Shown piece after piece: positions 31,570 to 41,734 of a DNA stretch of 64,000 nt. Every line of letters starts with the position of its first letter. Positions within the stretch are counted from its first letter, which is position 1. A program made the position numbers and the translations under genes. The stretch comes from Cordylochernes scorpioides (lineage: Eukaryota; Arthropoda; Arachnida; Pseudoscorpiones; Chernetidae), in contig CP092864.1 of assembly GCA_030710605.1 (NCBI GenBank), forward strand, positions 143,303,361 to 143,367,360, read 5' to 3'. The notes beneath the pieces were generated by a model. It had not been told where the DNA came from and ran no database searches. It was given only the letters and a program-made list of their open reading frames with translations.

Positions 31570-32535
31570 CTCGTTAACGTTGATTCCTTCTTCGAAATGA
31601 AGATATTAATCAGTCAGAAGAATAGAACAGTGATCCTATTTGGGGATTTGTGATAAAGTTGGATGCTCACACTCGTTTCTATAAGGTAGAGGGCTCTTAT
31701 ACCTCTAGAATTAACTTCTTTTCAAGAAAAATTCAGCAACATGAATTGGTTCTTCGTAGCCGATCTAAGAAACAATTTCCACAAGATGAGGTGCTATCAG
31801 AATGCCCTGGGCCAGACAGCGGATTGAACCAAATGGCTGGGAAATTGTTGAAACTTAATCTCGCTAGGCCTCAGAGGCGTTTTGCCAATTTGCAGGAACA
31901 AAGGTCTCTCGAGCTATTTGTGCAAAAATTTGCTTCGCTCTCCCTATTCAAACAGATTCTGAGCATTTTAAAATTTGATTTAAACTTCTTATTGTATTAT
32001 TTTTTTTGAAGTGAGATTTGAAAAGTTGTTCGTCCGATTGAAAATATTATCTCATTTTCTTGATCTTATGTTCCCGTGAGTCAATGAAATCTTTCTTTTT
32101 TGGCCGGAGACAAAAGGGGTCAAATCAAATTCAAATTGACTCAACTATAACAATGGTTTCCATAGCCGACGATTGTTTATAATATAGTAATATTTAATAT
32201 ATATTTGTGATTAATGATACATTGTTATATCTAGAATACATGTCTATGATTCTAATTTCTAAAGAAAAGCCGAAAAACCTTTTAATAAAACGTTAAAAAT
32301 CAAATAAACTCAGCTAGTAAACGATGTTCCTATTGATAAAACTCAATATTTTACTTTATAGTTTTATAATTGGCACGTATAGATGATCTAAAAAAAGTTA
32401 TCAGCGTGCTTCTCCTACTTGATGGATAAGATACTTGTTAGGCTAAACATATTTACATATGATTATGATTGATCGTAAATATAGAGGCTGCCTGGCCGGC
32501 ATTCATATTACTTGAAAATAAAGATACTTCGGCCA
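31570..32535. other. Unclassified sequence
   Basis: A 119-codon plus frame at 31650-32009 has no recognisable domain; it sits in moderately GC-richer DNA and could be a relic. The rest is AT-rich. Confidence 0.35.
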
Positions 32536-32550
32536 GTAAATCTTTAGATC

Positions 32551-32712
32551 TGTTGTTTTTCTTGCTTCCCTCTTTCTCTTTCTTGTTTTTTTTCTTTTTC
32601 TTCTGTCTATATCGTTGTTTCCTTTGTCTCACTGCTTTGTTCTTATGCATACCTCTGGTGAATCCTGTATAGGGTCAGTGACCCTAAATAAAGGCTTTTT
32701 GTTGTTGTTGTT
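32551..32712 (+). mobile_element. LINE-C 3' fragment with 15-bp TSD
   Basis: Same 3' end as at 14134, with AATAAAGGCTTTTT and (GTT)4 tail. TSD GTAAATCTTTAGATC at 32536-32550 and 32713-32727. Confidence 0.92.
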
Positions 32713-32847
32713 GTAAATCTTTAGATCAGTAAATCAGTAGATTTACTGGGCGAAGTATCTTTATTTTCAAGATTATGATTGAGTTATAAATAGTTTTCTC
32801 TCTCAAATCAAATGAATTCATTACACGCAGAATTTATTTTGAAAGTA

Positions 32848-33019
32848 CAGTCGAACTTGGATAATTCGAACCCCAAGGGACCATAAAAAAATTCGAATTA
32901 TCCAAAAATTCGAATTAAAGATGTTTTTAATAAAGGCTTAAGGCTTCTAGGGACCAAGAAAATATTCGAATTAAAGAGGTTTTCGAATTAAAGAAGTTCG
33001 AATTATCCAAGTTCTACTG
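32848..33019 (+). mobile_element. Pogo-type MITE with TA TSD
   Basis: Ends CAGTCGAACTTGGATAATTC and, inverted, CAGTAGAACTTGGATAATTC. Flanked by TA at 32846-32847 and 33020-33021. Subterminal repeats of ATTCGAATTA and ATTCGAATTAAAG. 172 bp, noncoding. Confidence 0.85.
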
Positions 33020-33184
33020 TAATACCAATATCCATTTCTAATACGTATCTAACATCATCCTGGCTACAGACGGTTTTGTAAATGGAAGTTAAATGACAAA
33101 ACATCATTATGAATATAACATTATATATAAATATCCATGAAAAAATAGTACAAATGTAATATTGTGTTGGGATAAGGTCCATAA

Positions 33185-33418
33185 ATTAAGAAAAAGGCAT
33201 ATCCTTATCGTGCAACTGAAAGTTGCTGATGGCTTGCGCCATCTATCGGAATAAATATCAACTATTCTCGTTGATTTTTAGTTATTCCAGAAGAATGGGT
33301 ATTTGGCCAATACTAGAATAACTAAAAATCAACGAGAATAGTTGATATTTATTCCGATAGATGGCGCAAGCCATCAGCAACTTTCAGTTGCACGATAAGG
33401 ATACGCCTTTTTCTTAAT
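33185..33418. repeat. HH1-end foldback
   Basis: Two arms of about 105 bp (ATTAAGAAAAAGGCATATCC onward) with a spacer of about 24 bases containing TTTGGCCAA. The arms are the 3' portion of HH1 elements in head-to-head orientation, without hammerhead. Confidence 0.9.
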
Positions 33419-33439
33419 AAATGTCCATGTGAACGCTGT

Positions 33440-33800
33440 CAGGATATGCCATTTTTTCCTTTAATATCAACACCTGGCCTTTTTTTAAATATTTTCTCAA
33501 TATTTTTTTTTAAAGGAAACCGTATTCGCGCAAACTTGTCCTTGAATACCAAATTCTTGATTTATCAGGAAGCCTCTGGGATCAAATATTTGGTCGTAGA
33601 GGTACAGTCTGCACCACGCTGACGAGGGCCAACAGCCCGAAACGCGTTCGTGGTTGACTTTTCTTGATTTATCAAGAAATTGGGTTGGCCAAATATCACG
33701 GAACAAGTTAAATAAACGTTTAGTTTAATTTTTCCACTAGAGGGTGCTCTGCCATCTAGAAATGTTCTTGTGAACGCGGTCAGGATATTCCTTTTTTGTT
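33440..33800 (+). mobile_element. HH1 element with hammerhead
   Basis: Leader with TTTGGTCGTAGAGGTACAGT, hammerhead, CTTTTCTTGATTTATCAAGA, TTGGGTTGGCCAAATATCAC, GTTTAGTTTAATTTTTCC, CTGCCATCTAGAAATG and CAGGATATTCC. The left limit is uncertain. Confidence 0.8.
33613..33654 (+). ncRNA. Hammerhead ribozyme motif, intact core
   Basis: ACCACG (33613-33618), CTGACGA, stem II GGGC-CAACA-GCCC, GAA, ACGCGT, cleavage base T (33648, triplet GTT), CGTGGT (33649-33654). Stem I has six Watson-Crick pairs. Core fully conserved. Confidence 0.85.
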
Positions 33801-33868
33801 TTTAATATTATATGTATGCAAAAATATATATTTACTCATAAATAATACTGAAAATTCGTTCTCTAATA

Positions 33869-34330
33869 TACAAAAACAACAACAAAAAGCCTTTATTAAG
33901 GGTCACTGACCCTATACAGGATTCACCAGAGGTATGCATAAGAACAAAGCAGTGAAACAAAGGAAACAACAATATAAACAGAAGAAAAAAAAGAAAGAGA
34001 AAGAGGGAAGCAAAAAAAAAAACACAAAAAGAGTAGCAGTAAGAAAGTGAGGAGTGAGTGTCACTTGGCCTTCTTCTGAGATATGGACTTGTGGAAACCA
34101 TAAAACGCCATAGCAATATACTTATTCTGGGTCATATTATCAATTATTGATGGAAGTGAAGCACAGAGTTGCCAGTTTTGAGCATAAGGGTTCTTCTTTC
34201 AGAGCAGAGCAATCAAAAATATAGTGAGTGATTTCATTTTTTAGTTTTGAATTACAGAAGGTACAAAACGGGTCCTCACCGCAGAGCATCTTGGTGTGGT
34301 TTTCTCTAAAAAACTTGAAAGTATTCTAAC
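33869..34330 (-). mobile_element. LINE-C 3' end with C-terminal ORF2 codons
   Basis: On the minus strand, after TTTCAAGTTTTTTAGAG, an open frame of about 50 codons begins near 34292. It contains CTFC (C-x2-C) and THYIFDC (H-x4-C): the zinc-binding C-terminus found in many LINE ORF2 proteins. Then a stop, a 3' UTR with GAATCCTGTATAGGGTCAGT, AATAAA and (GTT)n. This links the short LINE-C fragments to a non-LTR element of the jockey/CR1-like type. The copy at 35622 starts at the same 5' base. Confidence 0.8.
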
Positions 34331-34540
34331 TTGTGCAAGTAGTCTCACAACCGGGAATCGTTCTCTATTATAATTCAAGCGTAATTAAATCTAAACAAAC
34401 CATATTTAACAACATTGAAATATAATAATATAAACAAAACCTAAAGGCTTTTCCTTGAAGCAATAGAAACTATCAAGAATCCAAATGCAAACAACAAAAG
34501 TATACAGCTACCATCGCAATATGTCCCCCTTCTATTTTAA

Positions 34541-34985
34541 CTAGCCGAATGACCCGGGCAACGCCCGTGTTTTACCCGATTGAATGTTTTGATTCAAATA
34601 CTATTTGTTACAATTATAGATTGGCGCCTTAAATAAATGCATATATTAGTTAATAACTATAGCCTATGTGCTTTATCTGTCTATGTACTGTTGGCTTCCG
34701 TAGGCGTCTCTTACTGGGAAAAAGAAAGAGAGGATTCCATTTAGTTATTAACTAATATATGCATTTATTTAAGGAGCGACCCGCTCCAACACAATAGTTA
34801 CAAAAACCAAAAAGCGAGTGGGGGGGGGGGGGGGGGGGGGTGCAAAGTCAAAAACAAAGTGTCTCGCGTAGTGGCGGCGCCATCGTAGCCACGTGATCGT
34901 AGCCAACCAATAGGAGAGCGTCATTCCAAAGAAAAAGCAAACGCTGACAGAGATGATGACGCTCGTAACTGTATATAGAATACTT
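34541..34985 (-). mobile_element. Helitron-B copy, tRNA lost, with nested palindrome and G-run
   Basis: Left edge (its 3' end) CTAGCCGAATGACCCGGGCA. The right part has AGCCACGTGATCGTAGCCAA, CCAATAGGAG and ends near CGTAACTGTATATA. 34820-34840 is a run of 21 G. The tRNA-Gly block is absent; an inverted-repeat insert lies at 34629-34772. Confidence 0.75.
34629..34772. repeat. Inverted-repeat insert
   Basis: TTAAATAAATGCATATATTA and GTTAATAACTA pair with the inverse at about 34738-34772 around a 75-base middle. MITE-like insertion in Helitron-B. Confidence 0.8.
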
Positions 34986-35117
34986 ACTCTTTTGATATAT
35001 GAGTGTAAAATTCATATCATTATACACATAACAATATCCATTTCTCTATTCACTAAGTTCATCAACCTTTTCATAGTTTGTTTTTCAAAATTTTTAATCA
35101 TATAAATTCCTGATTTC

Positions 35118-35367
35118 TTTTATTTATTTATTGTTACAAAAAGCGCGAAGTCCAAAGGACTATTGTGCTGTGCTAGTATTATTTACATATATATGATTAA
35201 ATATTTACACGATGGATTAGTAATGTTTTGTAAATTATTGTACAAATAGTTCTAAACTTAACAAAGTTCTCATAAGATAGAGTATATACACAAAGAGAAT
35301 TTGGTAATTGTTGGCCGGCATTGTGATCAGGGTGAACGGACCAATCTGTCTGCTCCATGGACAAGAC
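35118..35367 (-). mobile_element. LINE-K 3' fragment
   Basis: Minus strand: TGGTGGTGTCTTGTCCATGG, CCGTTCACCCTGATCACAAT, CTAGCACAGCACAATAGTCC, TTTGGACTTCGCGCTTTTTG and a (AATA)n tail. Likely a 3' UTR; no domain. Confidence 0.6.
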
Positions 35368-35621
35368 ACCACCAAGGCAACAAAAAGTATATATCACATC
35401 GTTAAAACCAGATTAAACTTATGCAAAAAAAAAAAACACCATAAGAAAATAAACAAATCAATGGTAGAGGGTAAGTTCCTATTTTTTACAAGCTTTCACA
35501 CTCAAAGAATAATCATTTTCTTGTTTCAGAATCTAACTATGTAGCAGAAGAATCCTATCCAGATATATAGGTACAAGAATAATTATCAAATTGAATGTTT
35601 TCTTTCAAATAAACCATTTCT

Positions 35622-36078
35622 TTCAAGTTTTTTTAGAGAAAACCACACCAAGATGCTCTGCGGTGAGGACCCGAATTGTACCTTCTGTAATTCAAAACTA
35701 AAAATGAAATCACTCACTATATTTTTTATTGCTCTGCTCTGAAAGAAAAACCCTTATGCTTAAAACTGGGCAACTCTGTGCTTCACTTCCATCAATAATT
35801 GACAATATGACCCAGAATAAGTATATTGCTACGGCGTTTTATGGTTTCCACAAGTCCATATCTCAGAAGAAGGCCAAGTGACACTCACTCCTCACTTTCT
35901 TACTGCTACTCTTTTTGTGTTTTTTTTTTTTTTTGCTTCCCTCTTTCTCTTTCTTTTTTTTTTCTTCTGTTTATATTGTTGTTTCCTTTGTTTCACTGCT
36001 TTGTTCTTATGCATACCTCTGGTGAATCCTGTATAGGGTCAGTGACCCTAAATAAAGGCTTTTTATTGTTGTTTATGT
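35622..36078 (+). mobile_element. LINE-C 3' end with 13-bp TSD
   Basis: Same segment as 33869-34330 in plus orientation. TSD ATAAACCATTTCT at 35609-35621 and 36079-36091. Here the C-terminal frame is broken by an indel after CTFC, so the H-x4-C half is lost. Confidence 0.92.
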
Positions 36079-36159
36079 ATAAACCATTTCTACCCTCTTA
36101 ACTGCCAATGATATGCCTCTTTTCCTACTGCGTTATTTTAGAGTCTGTCTTTTTAAAAG

Positions 36160-36545
36160 TCTATCAAGTAAAACATTGTCCAGGTCATGATAATCATGTT
36201 GACTCTTTTTGTGTTGATTTCTTGCTTCCCTCTTTCTTATTTTTTTTCTTTTCTTGTTTTTTTTTTCTTTTTCTTCTTACTCTGTATATATAGTTATTTC
36301 CTTTGTCTCACTGCTTTGTTCTTATGCATACCTCTGGTGAATCCTGTATAGGGTCAGTAACCCTAAATAAAGGCTTTTTTGTTGTTGTTGTTGTTGATAA
36401 TCATGTTGAGTATTTAACGATTATCTTTTACTCTTAAGTGTTTTCATCACATGTTTACGCATGTAAAGAAAAATTCGACTTTTGCACTTAAAATATGTTT
36501 GAGCTATGTTTGGTAATTTGCACTCACTGATTGGAATGGACATAT
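36160..36545 (-). mobile_element. Degenerate SINE-1 body, target of two insertions
   Basis: CAGGTCATGATAATCATGTT (left) and CACATGTTTACGCATG, ATTCGACTTTTGCACTTA, TTTGCACTCACTGATTGG (right) are SINE-1 body. It is split by a LINE-C fragment and then cut at 36545 by the gypsy element. Confidence 0.75.
36203..36395 (+). mobile_element. LINE-C 3' fragment nested in SINE-1, 14-bp TSD
   Basis: CTTTTTGTGTTGATTTCTTG to AATAAAGGCTTTTTTGTTG(TTG)n. TSD GATAATCATGTTGA at 36189-36202 and 36396-36409. Confidence 0.93.
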
Positions 36546-36885
36546 TGTTACATCATGATTAATGGCGTATTTCTTATATTAGTTTTAATATATTTGAAAT
36601 TTAAATTATATATTTATTTATTTTTATATAAAATATTCTATGATATTTATTTAAAACAGATTATTAATTTATCATCATTTGTATTTAGGTACACTGTGAC
36701 TTCACTGCTCTGTTTGATGTGAGAAAATAAAGAAAGGATTCTGGTGGCTACTTAAAGAAGACTTATCTCGTTATTCCCTTTTATAAATTTGTAGGATGGT
36801 TGAAACACGCTCTGGTAAGATGCAGGACCCAGCACAGGAGAGAATCCAGGCTGAAGAGTCTGCCAAGCCGCAACCTGGTGCAACA
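36546..36885 (+). repeat. 5' LTR
   Basis: 340 bp, TGTTACATCATGATTAATGG ... GGTGCAACA. Contains AATAAAG near 36727, a plausible poly(A) signal, and the gag start codon at 36796. Confidence 0.93.
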
Positions 36886-37944
36886 ATTGGTAGAGATGCT
36901 AGTTCCGACCCAGTTGTCCTGAATCCCAACATCGACATCCCCAAGTATGATGGAACGGAAGACCCTCGCCCATGGATTGAATCTCTTGAAGAAATTGGCT
37001 TCTTGTACCATTGGGCAGACTACATTATCTCTCGTTATGCCGCCATGAACATGATGGGAAGCGCTAAAACCTGGTTGAATTTACACAAAGCTAGTTTCAC
37101 GAGCTGGGAAAATATTAAAATCCGCCTCATTCAGGATTTTTCTTTGGACGCGAATAAAGAAGAACTTAGAATGAAGCTCAACAGAATGCAACACTGGAAT
37201 GAACCAGCAATCAGGTTCGCGGAAGACATTCTAGTGTTGTGCAATAAGGTTGACCCCGCAATGGAAGAAGAAACAAAAATTGAACATGTTATTGGAGGAC
37301 TGAAAAAAGAGTACTCATTCGCGCTCTACCTGAACCCTCCTAAAACGACCGATGACCTTCTTGTCGTGTGCAAGAAAATGGATTATTTTGAAAAGAAGTA
37401 TCGGGAACGTGTGGAGAAATCCAGAAACCTATATAACGGTCCACGCTATTCTAGACCCCAACAACAATCGAGGTACGTGCCGCCGACTGCCGCACGAAAC
37501 TACCAGACCACTTCCAGGCCCCAAGCCCCTGTTTCCAATAATTACAAGAACGACTCCCCTCCTACCCCCAGACAGTATCGAAACAACTTTCCCCAGCCCT
37601 CTACCCCTAGACGTCCTTATAATCCTAACTTTGTGCCGAAACCAAACCTTCAGAGAAACACTTACAATAAAAGCCAAGAAGTGAGCAAAAATAGGACGGA
37701 AGATGGAAGACCAATCTGCTTTAAATGTAACAAGCCAGGGCACGTGGCCCGTTATTGTAGGGTCAAGTTTATAAGAATCCTAGAAGAGGATCCAGCAGAT
37801 ACCCAAGAGAAGGTCGAAGAAAAATGCCAAATGAATGAAACATCAGAGAAATCAGGACCTCGGCTTTATGCTGATGTATGTCATAGCACACAGACAAATA
37901 TTCCTACCCGGAATAGATATTCCGTGTTGGAAGATTTAAACTAA
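36796..37944 (+). CDS. gag: Gag polyprotein of the gypsy element
   Basis: 382 codons. The structural Gag protein packages element RNA in virus-like particles. Residues about 45-215 have the retrotransposon-gag (capsid-like) character, including a tryptophan-containing stretch WIESLEEIGFLYHWA; 215-300 is proline-, asparagine- and arginine-rich. One CCHC zinc knuckle (CFKCNKPGHVARYC, C-x2-C-x4-H-x4-C) lies at residues 308-321 and should bind RNA. The start at 36796 is the only ATG upstream of the capsid region and lies within the 5' LTR, so the frame runs through the LTR end and the probable primer binding site. The stop TAA directly follows a TTTAAAC slippery site, which should direct Gag-Pol synthesis. 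Confidence 0.92.
   Translation: MVETRSGKMQDPAQERIQAEESAKPQPGATIGRDASSDPVVLNPNIDIPKYDGTEDPRPWIESLEEIGFLYHWADYIISRYAAMNMMGSAKTWLNLHKASFTSWENIKIRLIQDFSLDANKEELRMKLNRMQHWNEPAIRFAEDILVLCNKVDPAMEEETKIEHVIGGLKKEYSFALYLNPPKTTDDLLVVCKKMDYFEKKYRERVEKSRNLYNGPRYSRPQQQSRYVPPTAARNYQTTSRPQAPVSNNYKNDSPPTPRQYRNNFPQPSTPRRPYNPNFVPKPNLQRNTYNKSQEVSKNRTEDGRPICFKCNKPGHVARYCRVKFIRILEEDPADTQEKVEEKCQMNETSEKSGPRLYADVCHSTQTNIPTRNRYSVLEDLN
36888..36905 (+). promoter_or_regulatory. Probable primer binding site
   Basis: TGGTAGAGATGCTAGTTC begins two bases after the LTR end. A TGG start matches the complement of a tRNA CCA end, but I could not match the rest to a particular tRNA. It lies inside the gag frame. Confidence 0.5.
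37935..37941 (+). promoter_or_regulatory. Programmed -1 frameshift slippery site TTTAAAC
   Basis: In the gag frame the codons are TTA AAC followed at once by TAA. Slipping back one base gives TTT AAA CTA and enters the pol frame, which is open from 37917 to the protease. TTTAAAC is one of the strongest known -1 slippery heptamers. No downstream pseudoknot was modelled. Confidence 0.85.
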
Positions 37945-39581
37945 GCGTCGCGCCTGAATCTGTCAATCAAAGCAAGTCGACCATAAACGGAATCAAGAAG
38001 TTGGACCCTAAATACAAATTAAAAATTAATGTGGACAAGATAGGGACTTTTGAAGCTTTGGTTGATACAGGTGCTGACCTCTCAGTGGTCGACCTCAGAA
38101 CGGCCCTCGATACAGGCCATGGTATAAGTAAACTCGCAAAAATTTGTGCAGGACCCGATGGAAAAAAATTGGACATGGTAGGAAGTATATTTTTAAATAT
38201 AAAAATTGATGACGAAACATTATCACACAACTTTGTGATATTGAAAACGCATTTACGGACATTAATTCTTGGGAGAGATTTCCTTAAGAAAATGAACGCA
38301 AAAATAGATTGTAAGCAAGAAACTATAAAATATGATTTGACGAATAATCATGACGAAATCAATTTTGAAATGTTGAAAATAAAGAGTGCCAAGGATTCCA
38401 TTGTACCGGAATGTTCCATGAAATTGATCAAGGCATTGGTAGAAACAGAGGATGGAGAATATATTATCGAGGAGAGCAGCAAAATGTTTCAAACAAATGG
38501 ACTTCGTCTAGCAAGAAGCTTGATCAATGTTATAAATAGGGAAACACACATCTGGATAACTAATCCGTATCCTCGACCGTTAAAAATAATGAAAAACCAA
38601 ACATTGGCTTTTGGAAGTAGTCCAGCGAAAATAAATGTGAGTCGAGAAAGAGAGGTAGAAAAGAACGAAGAACCTAGATTCCAAATAAACGAAAATCTTT
38701 CACCAAAGGAACAGAAGGAGTTAAAACAAGTTTTAGAAAGGTATGGAGATCTTTTTTCTTCGAGATTAGGGAGAACCAATTTGGCAAAACATCGGATAGA
38801 CACAGAAGACGCGAAGCCAATTAAACACAAGCCTTACCGGGTAAGTGCTAAAGAACGAGATATTATAAAAGAGCAAATTGACGAGATGCTTACAGAAGGC
38901 ATAATTAGGCCATCTTCTAGCCCCTGGTCTTTTCCAGTAATATTGGTCAAGAAGCGAGATGGTAAATACAGATTTTGTGTGGACTACAGAAAACTGAATA
39001 ATGTGACGGTAAAAGATGTCTATCCGATCCCTAGAATAGACGAAGTTATGGATACTCTCCAAGGATCTACACACTTCTCAGCAATAGACCTCAGATCTGG
39101 ATATTGGCAAGTTGAAGTCGAAGAAAGAGACAAAGAGAAAACAGCTTTCACTACAGCGCATGGATTATATGAAGTCAACGTGATGCCTTTTGGACTTTGT
39201 AACGCGCCTGCTACCTTTGAGAGAAATATGGAGAATATGCTTGGAAATCTGAGATGGCAAATTTGTTTGTGTTATCTGGATGATGTTATCATATATAGCC
39301 CGGATTTTCCAACGCACCTCAAAAGACTTGAAGCTGTTTTTAGATGTTTTCGTGAATCTAATTTAAGGTTAAACGACAAAAAATGCCGATTTGCTTTTGA
39401 AGAATTGGAGATTCTCGGCTATATAACGAGCAAACATGGTATAAAACCCGCGGAACATAACATCAAAGCTGTCAGAAATTTTCCTCGGCCCAAAAAGGTC
39501 AAAGAAGTACAATCCTTTTTGGGAATGTGTTCATATTATAGAAAATTTATCAAAGACTTTTCAAAATTGCTGACCCTTTGA
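37942..39581 (+). CDS. pol: Pol, first part: protease and reverse transcriptase
   Basis: Read in the -1 frame from the TTTAAAC site; no ATG is needed. The aspartic protease motif VDTGAD lies at about 38061-38078 and cleaves the polyprotein. The reverse transcriptase follows from about 38770: KHKPYRVS, CVDYRKLN, a TAFTT/LYE region, and the catalytic YLDD at 39273-39284, then the LGYI and YYRKFIKDFSK motifs usual in Ty3/gypsy. It copies element RNA into DNA in the particle. The frame ends at a TGA (39579-39581) just after an A-run, where the homologous frame continues one phase over. Confidence 0.9.
39560..39581 (+). other. Single-base frameshift within pol
   Basis: After the conserved FSK codons the conserved reading continues in another phase. 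A run of four A where five would keep frame lies at about 39563-39566. This is a one-base deletion or a homopolymer sequencing error. A programmed shift at this point would be unusual for the family. Confidence 0.8.
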
Positions 39582-41407
39582 CCAACCTTATAAAAAAAAG
39601 TGTATCATTTACCTGGACAGAAAGACAAGAGGAAGCGTTTCAAACCCTAAAAACAGCACTATTAAGTCCACCAATTTTAGGTCACTTCAATCCAAATGCA
39701 CCTACTTATGTTCATACTGATGCGTCCAACATCGGCATAGGTGCAACACTTGTCCAAGACATCGGTGGTGAAGAGAAGGTGATCTCATATTTGAGTCGTA
39801 CCCTAAGTAAAGCGGAGCAAAATTATTCAACCACTGAAAAAGAATGTCTGGCCGTTGTCTGGTCAATGTCAAAATTACGACCCTACCTTTATGGAAGACA
39901 CTTTAAAATAGTAACAGACCATCACGCCTTATGCTGGCTCAAAAACTTGAAGGATCCAACAGGTCGATTGGCAAGATGGGCATTGAAAATTCAAGAATAT
40001 GACTTCGATATAATACATAAATCGGGAAAGAAGCATCTGGACGCCGATGGCTTATCTAGGGGGCCCTTACCAGAAACTGATTGGGATGAGGATTTTGAAA
40101 GGCTATTTTTAAATCAAATAACAGACGAAGAGGATAAATTTATCGAAAGTGTTAAGAAAAACCTTAATGGAAGCAGGCGATCAATTGCGCAAAACTTTAA
40201 AGAAGAAGATGGATGCCTCTTTAAGAAAAACCCGAACCCTGAAGGCAGGGCGTGGTTGCTTGTGGTTCCAGAGAATAAAAAGAGAGAAATTATGAAAGAA
40301 TATCACAATCATATGTCGAATGGCCATCTGGGCGTCGCCAGAACCATGTACCGAATAAAGAGTAAATACTTTTGGCCATCCATGCTAAAGGATGTCTCAG
40401 AATTCGTTAAGACGTGTCACCTTTGCCAAAGTAGGAAAGGCTCAAACCAATTACCTTCTGGACTACTACAGCCCATCCCCCCAGCCAACTTTCCTTTCGA
40501 AAGAATTGGAATTGACTTTGTTGGTCCACTACCATCTACGAAAAACAGGAAAAAATGGATAATCGTGCTGTCGGACTACTACACTAGATATGCAGAAACA
40601 AGAGCAGTCTCGGAAGCAACAGTGAAAGAAGTTTCTAAATTTCTAGTAGAGGATATTTTTCTTCGGCACGGAGCCCCACAATATCTTATTAGTGACAGAG
40701 GCTCTCAATTTACCAGTAATTTAATGAAAGAGGTGATGAAAACGTGCAAGATTAAACATTGCTTCACAACGAGCTATCATCCCCAGACTAATGGATTGAC
40801 AGAGCGGTTAAATAGAACATTGATCAATATGCTCAGTATGTATGTGAACACTGATCAGAAAAATTGGGACGAAATACTCCCATTCATCACTCACGCTTAC
40901 AATACTACAATTCAGGAAACCACAGGATATTCTCCCTTTTTCCTGATGTTTGGAAGAGAACCCACGTCTCTTTTGGACGACAGGAATATCTCGGTGGACA
41001 TTGACAAAGATGATTATGATGAATACATAAAACATCACTTAGACAAAATAAACAGAACAAGAAAATTAGTTATTAACAACACAATAAAGACTCAAGAAAG
41101 AATGAAAAAGAACTATGACAAGAAACACATGGAAAGAAGCTACGAACCAGGAGAATTAGTAGCAGTTTGGACACCAATTAGGAAAATAGGAAAGTGTGAG
41201 AAACTACTGAGAAAATATTTTGGCCCATATAGAATATTAAAGAAGCTGTCCAACGTAAATTACTTAATTGAACCAAAAGATAATCCTGGCCAAGACCCAT
41301 TGATTGTCCATGTCTCAAGACTCAAACCCTATTTTGAGAGAATTGATGAGGTAACTCACGAGGACGTGACGACCTCTGGAGAGGGGGAAGTGTTACATCA
41401 TGATTAA
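39582..41407 (+). CDS. pol: Pol, second part: RNase H and integrase
   Basis: Continues from the indel. RNase H has HTDAS (catalytic Asp codon 39719-39721), the TTEKECLA segment and TDHHAL. The integrase has an HHCC zinc domain (H...H at 40300-40335, CHLC at 40415-40426). Its catalytic triad is Asp 40514-40516, Asp 40694-40696 and Glu 40802-40804, with 35 residues between the last two (DD35E). A GPY/F-type motif (FGPYRI, about 41218-41235) near the C-terminus is characteristic of Ty3/gypsy integrases. No chromodomain is seen. The stop TAA (41405-41407) lies within the 3' LTR. Confidence 0.9.
41378..41390 (+). promoter_or_regulatory. Polypurine tract
   Basis: GGAGAGGGGGAAG, thirteen purines directly upstream of the 3' LTR; primes plus-strand DNA synthesis. 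It is also pol coding sequence. Confidence 0.9.
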
Positions 41408-41730
41408 TGGCGTATTTCTTATATTAGTTTTAATATATTTGAAATTTAAATTATATATTTATTTATTTTTATATAAAATATTCTATGATATTTATTTAAA
41501 ACAGATTATTAATTTATCATCATTTGTATTTAGGTACACTGTGACTTCACTGCTCTGTTTGATGTGAGAAAATAAAGAAAGGATTCTGGTGGCTACTTAA
41601 AGAAGACTTATCTCGTTATTCCCTTTTATAAATTTGTAGGATGGTTGAAACACGCTCTGGTAAGATGCAGGACCCAGCACAGGAGAGAATCCAGGCTGAA
41701 GAGTCTGCCAAGCCGCAACCTGGTGCAACA
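41391..41730 (+). repeat. 3' LTR
   Basis: Copy of 36546-36885 at an offset of 4845 bp; no difference found in reading through both. Includes a 5' fragment of gag. Confidence 0.93.
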
Positions 41731-41734
41731 ATAT

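Larger units (their letters stand above)
36546..41730 (+). mobile_element. Full-length Ty3/gypsy LTR retrotransposon
   Basis: 5185 bp, flanked by 4-bp TSD ATAT (36542-36545 and 41731-41734). Two LTRs of 340 bp start TGTT and end AACA and look identical, so the insertion is young. Internal order gag, protease, reverse transcriptase, RNase H, integrase is that of Ty3/gypsy (Metaviridae). No env-like frame follows. The element is unusually compact: gag starts inside the 5' LTR and pol stops inside the 3' LTR. One single-base indel splits pol (see 39560-39581), so this copy is probably not autonomous unless that is an assembly error. It sits inside an old SINE-1. Confidence 0.95.

Noticed and set aside
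39560..39581. A second programmed frameshift in pol
   Set aside because: No slippery heptamer is present in the correct phase, and shifts between RT and RNase H are not usual in this family; a one-base indel is simpler.
41345..41370. CTGATGAG-like string in the pol 3' end
   Set aside because: No GAAA partner at hammerhead spacing, and the bases are coding.
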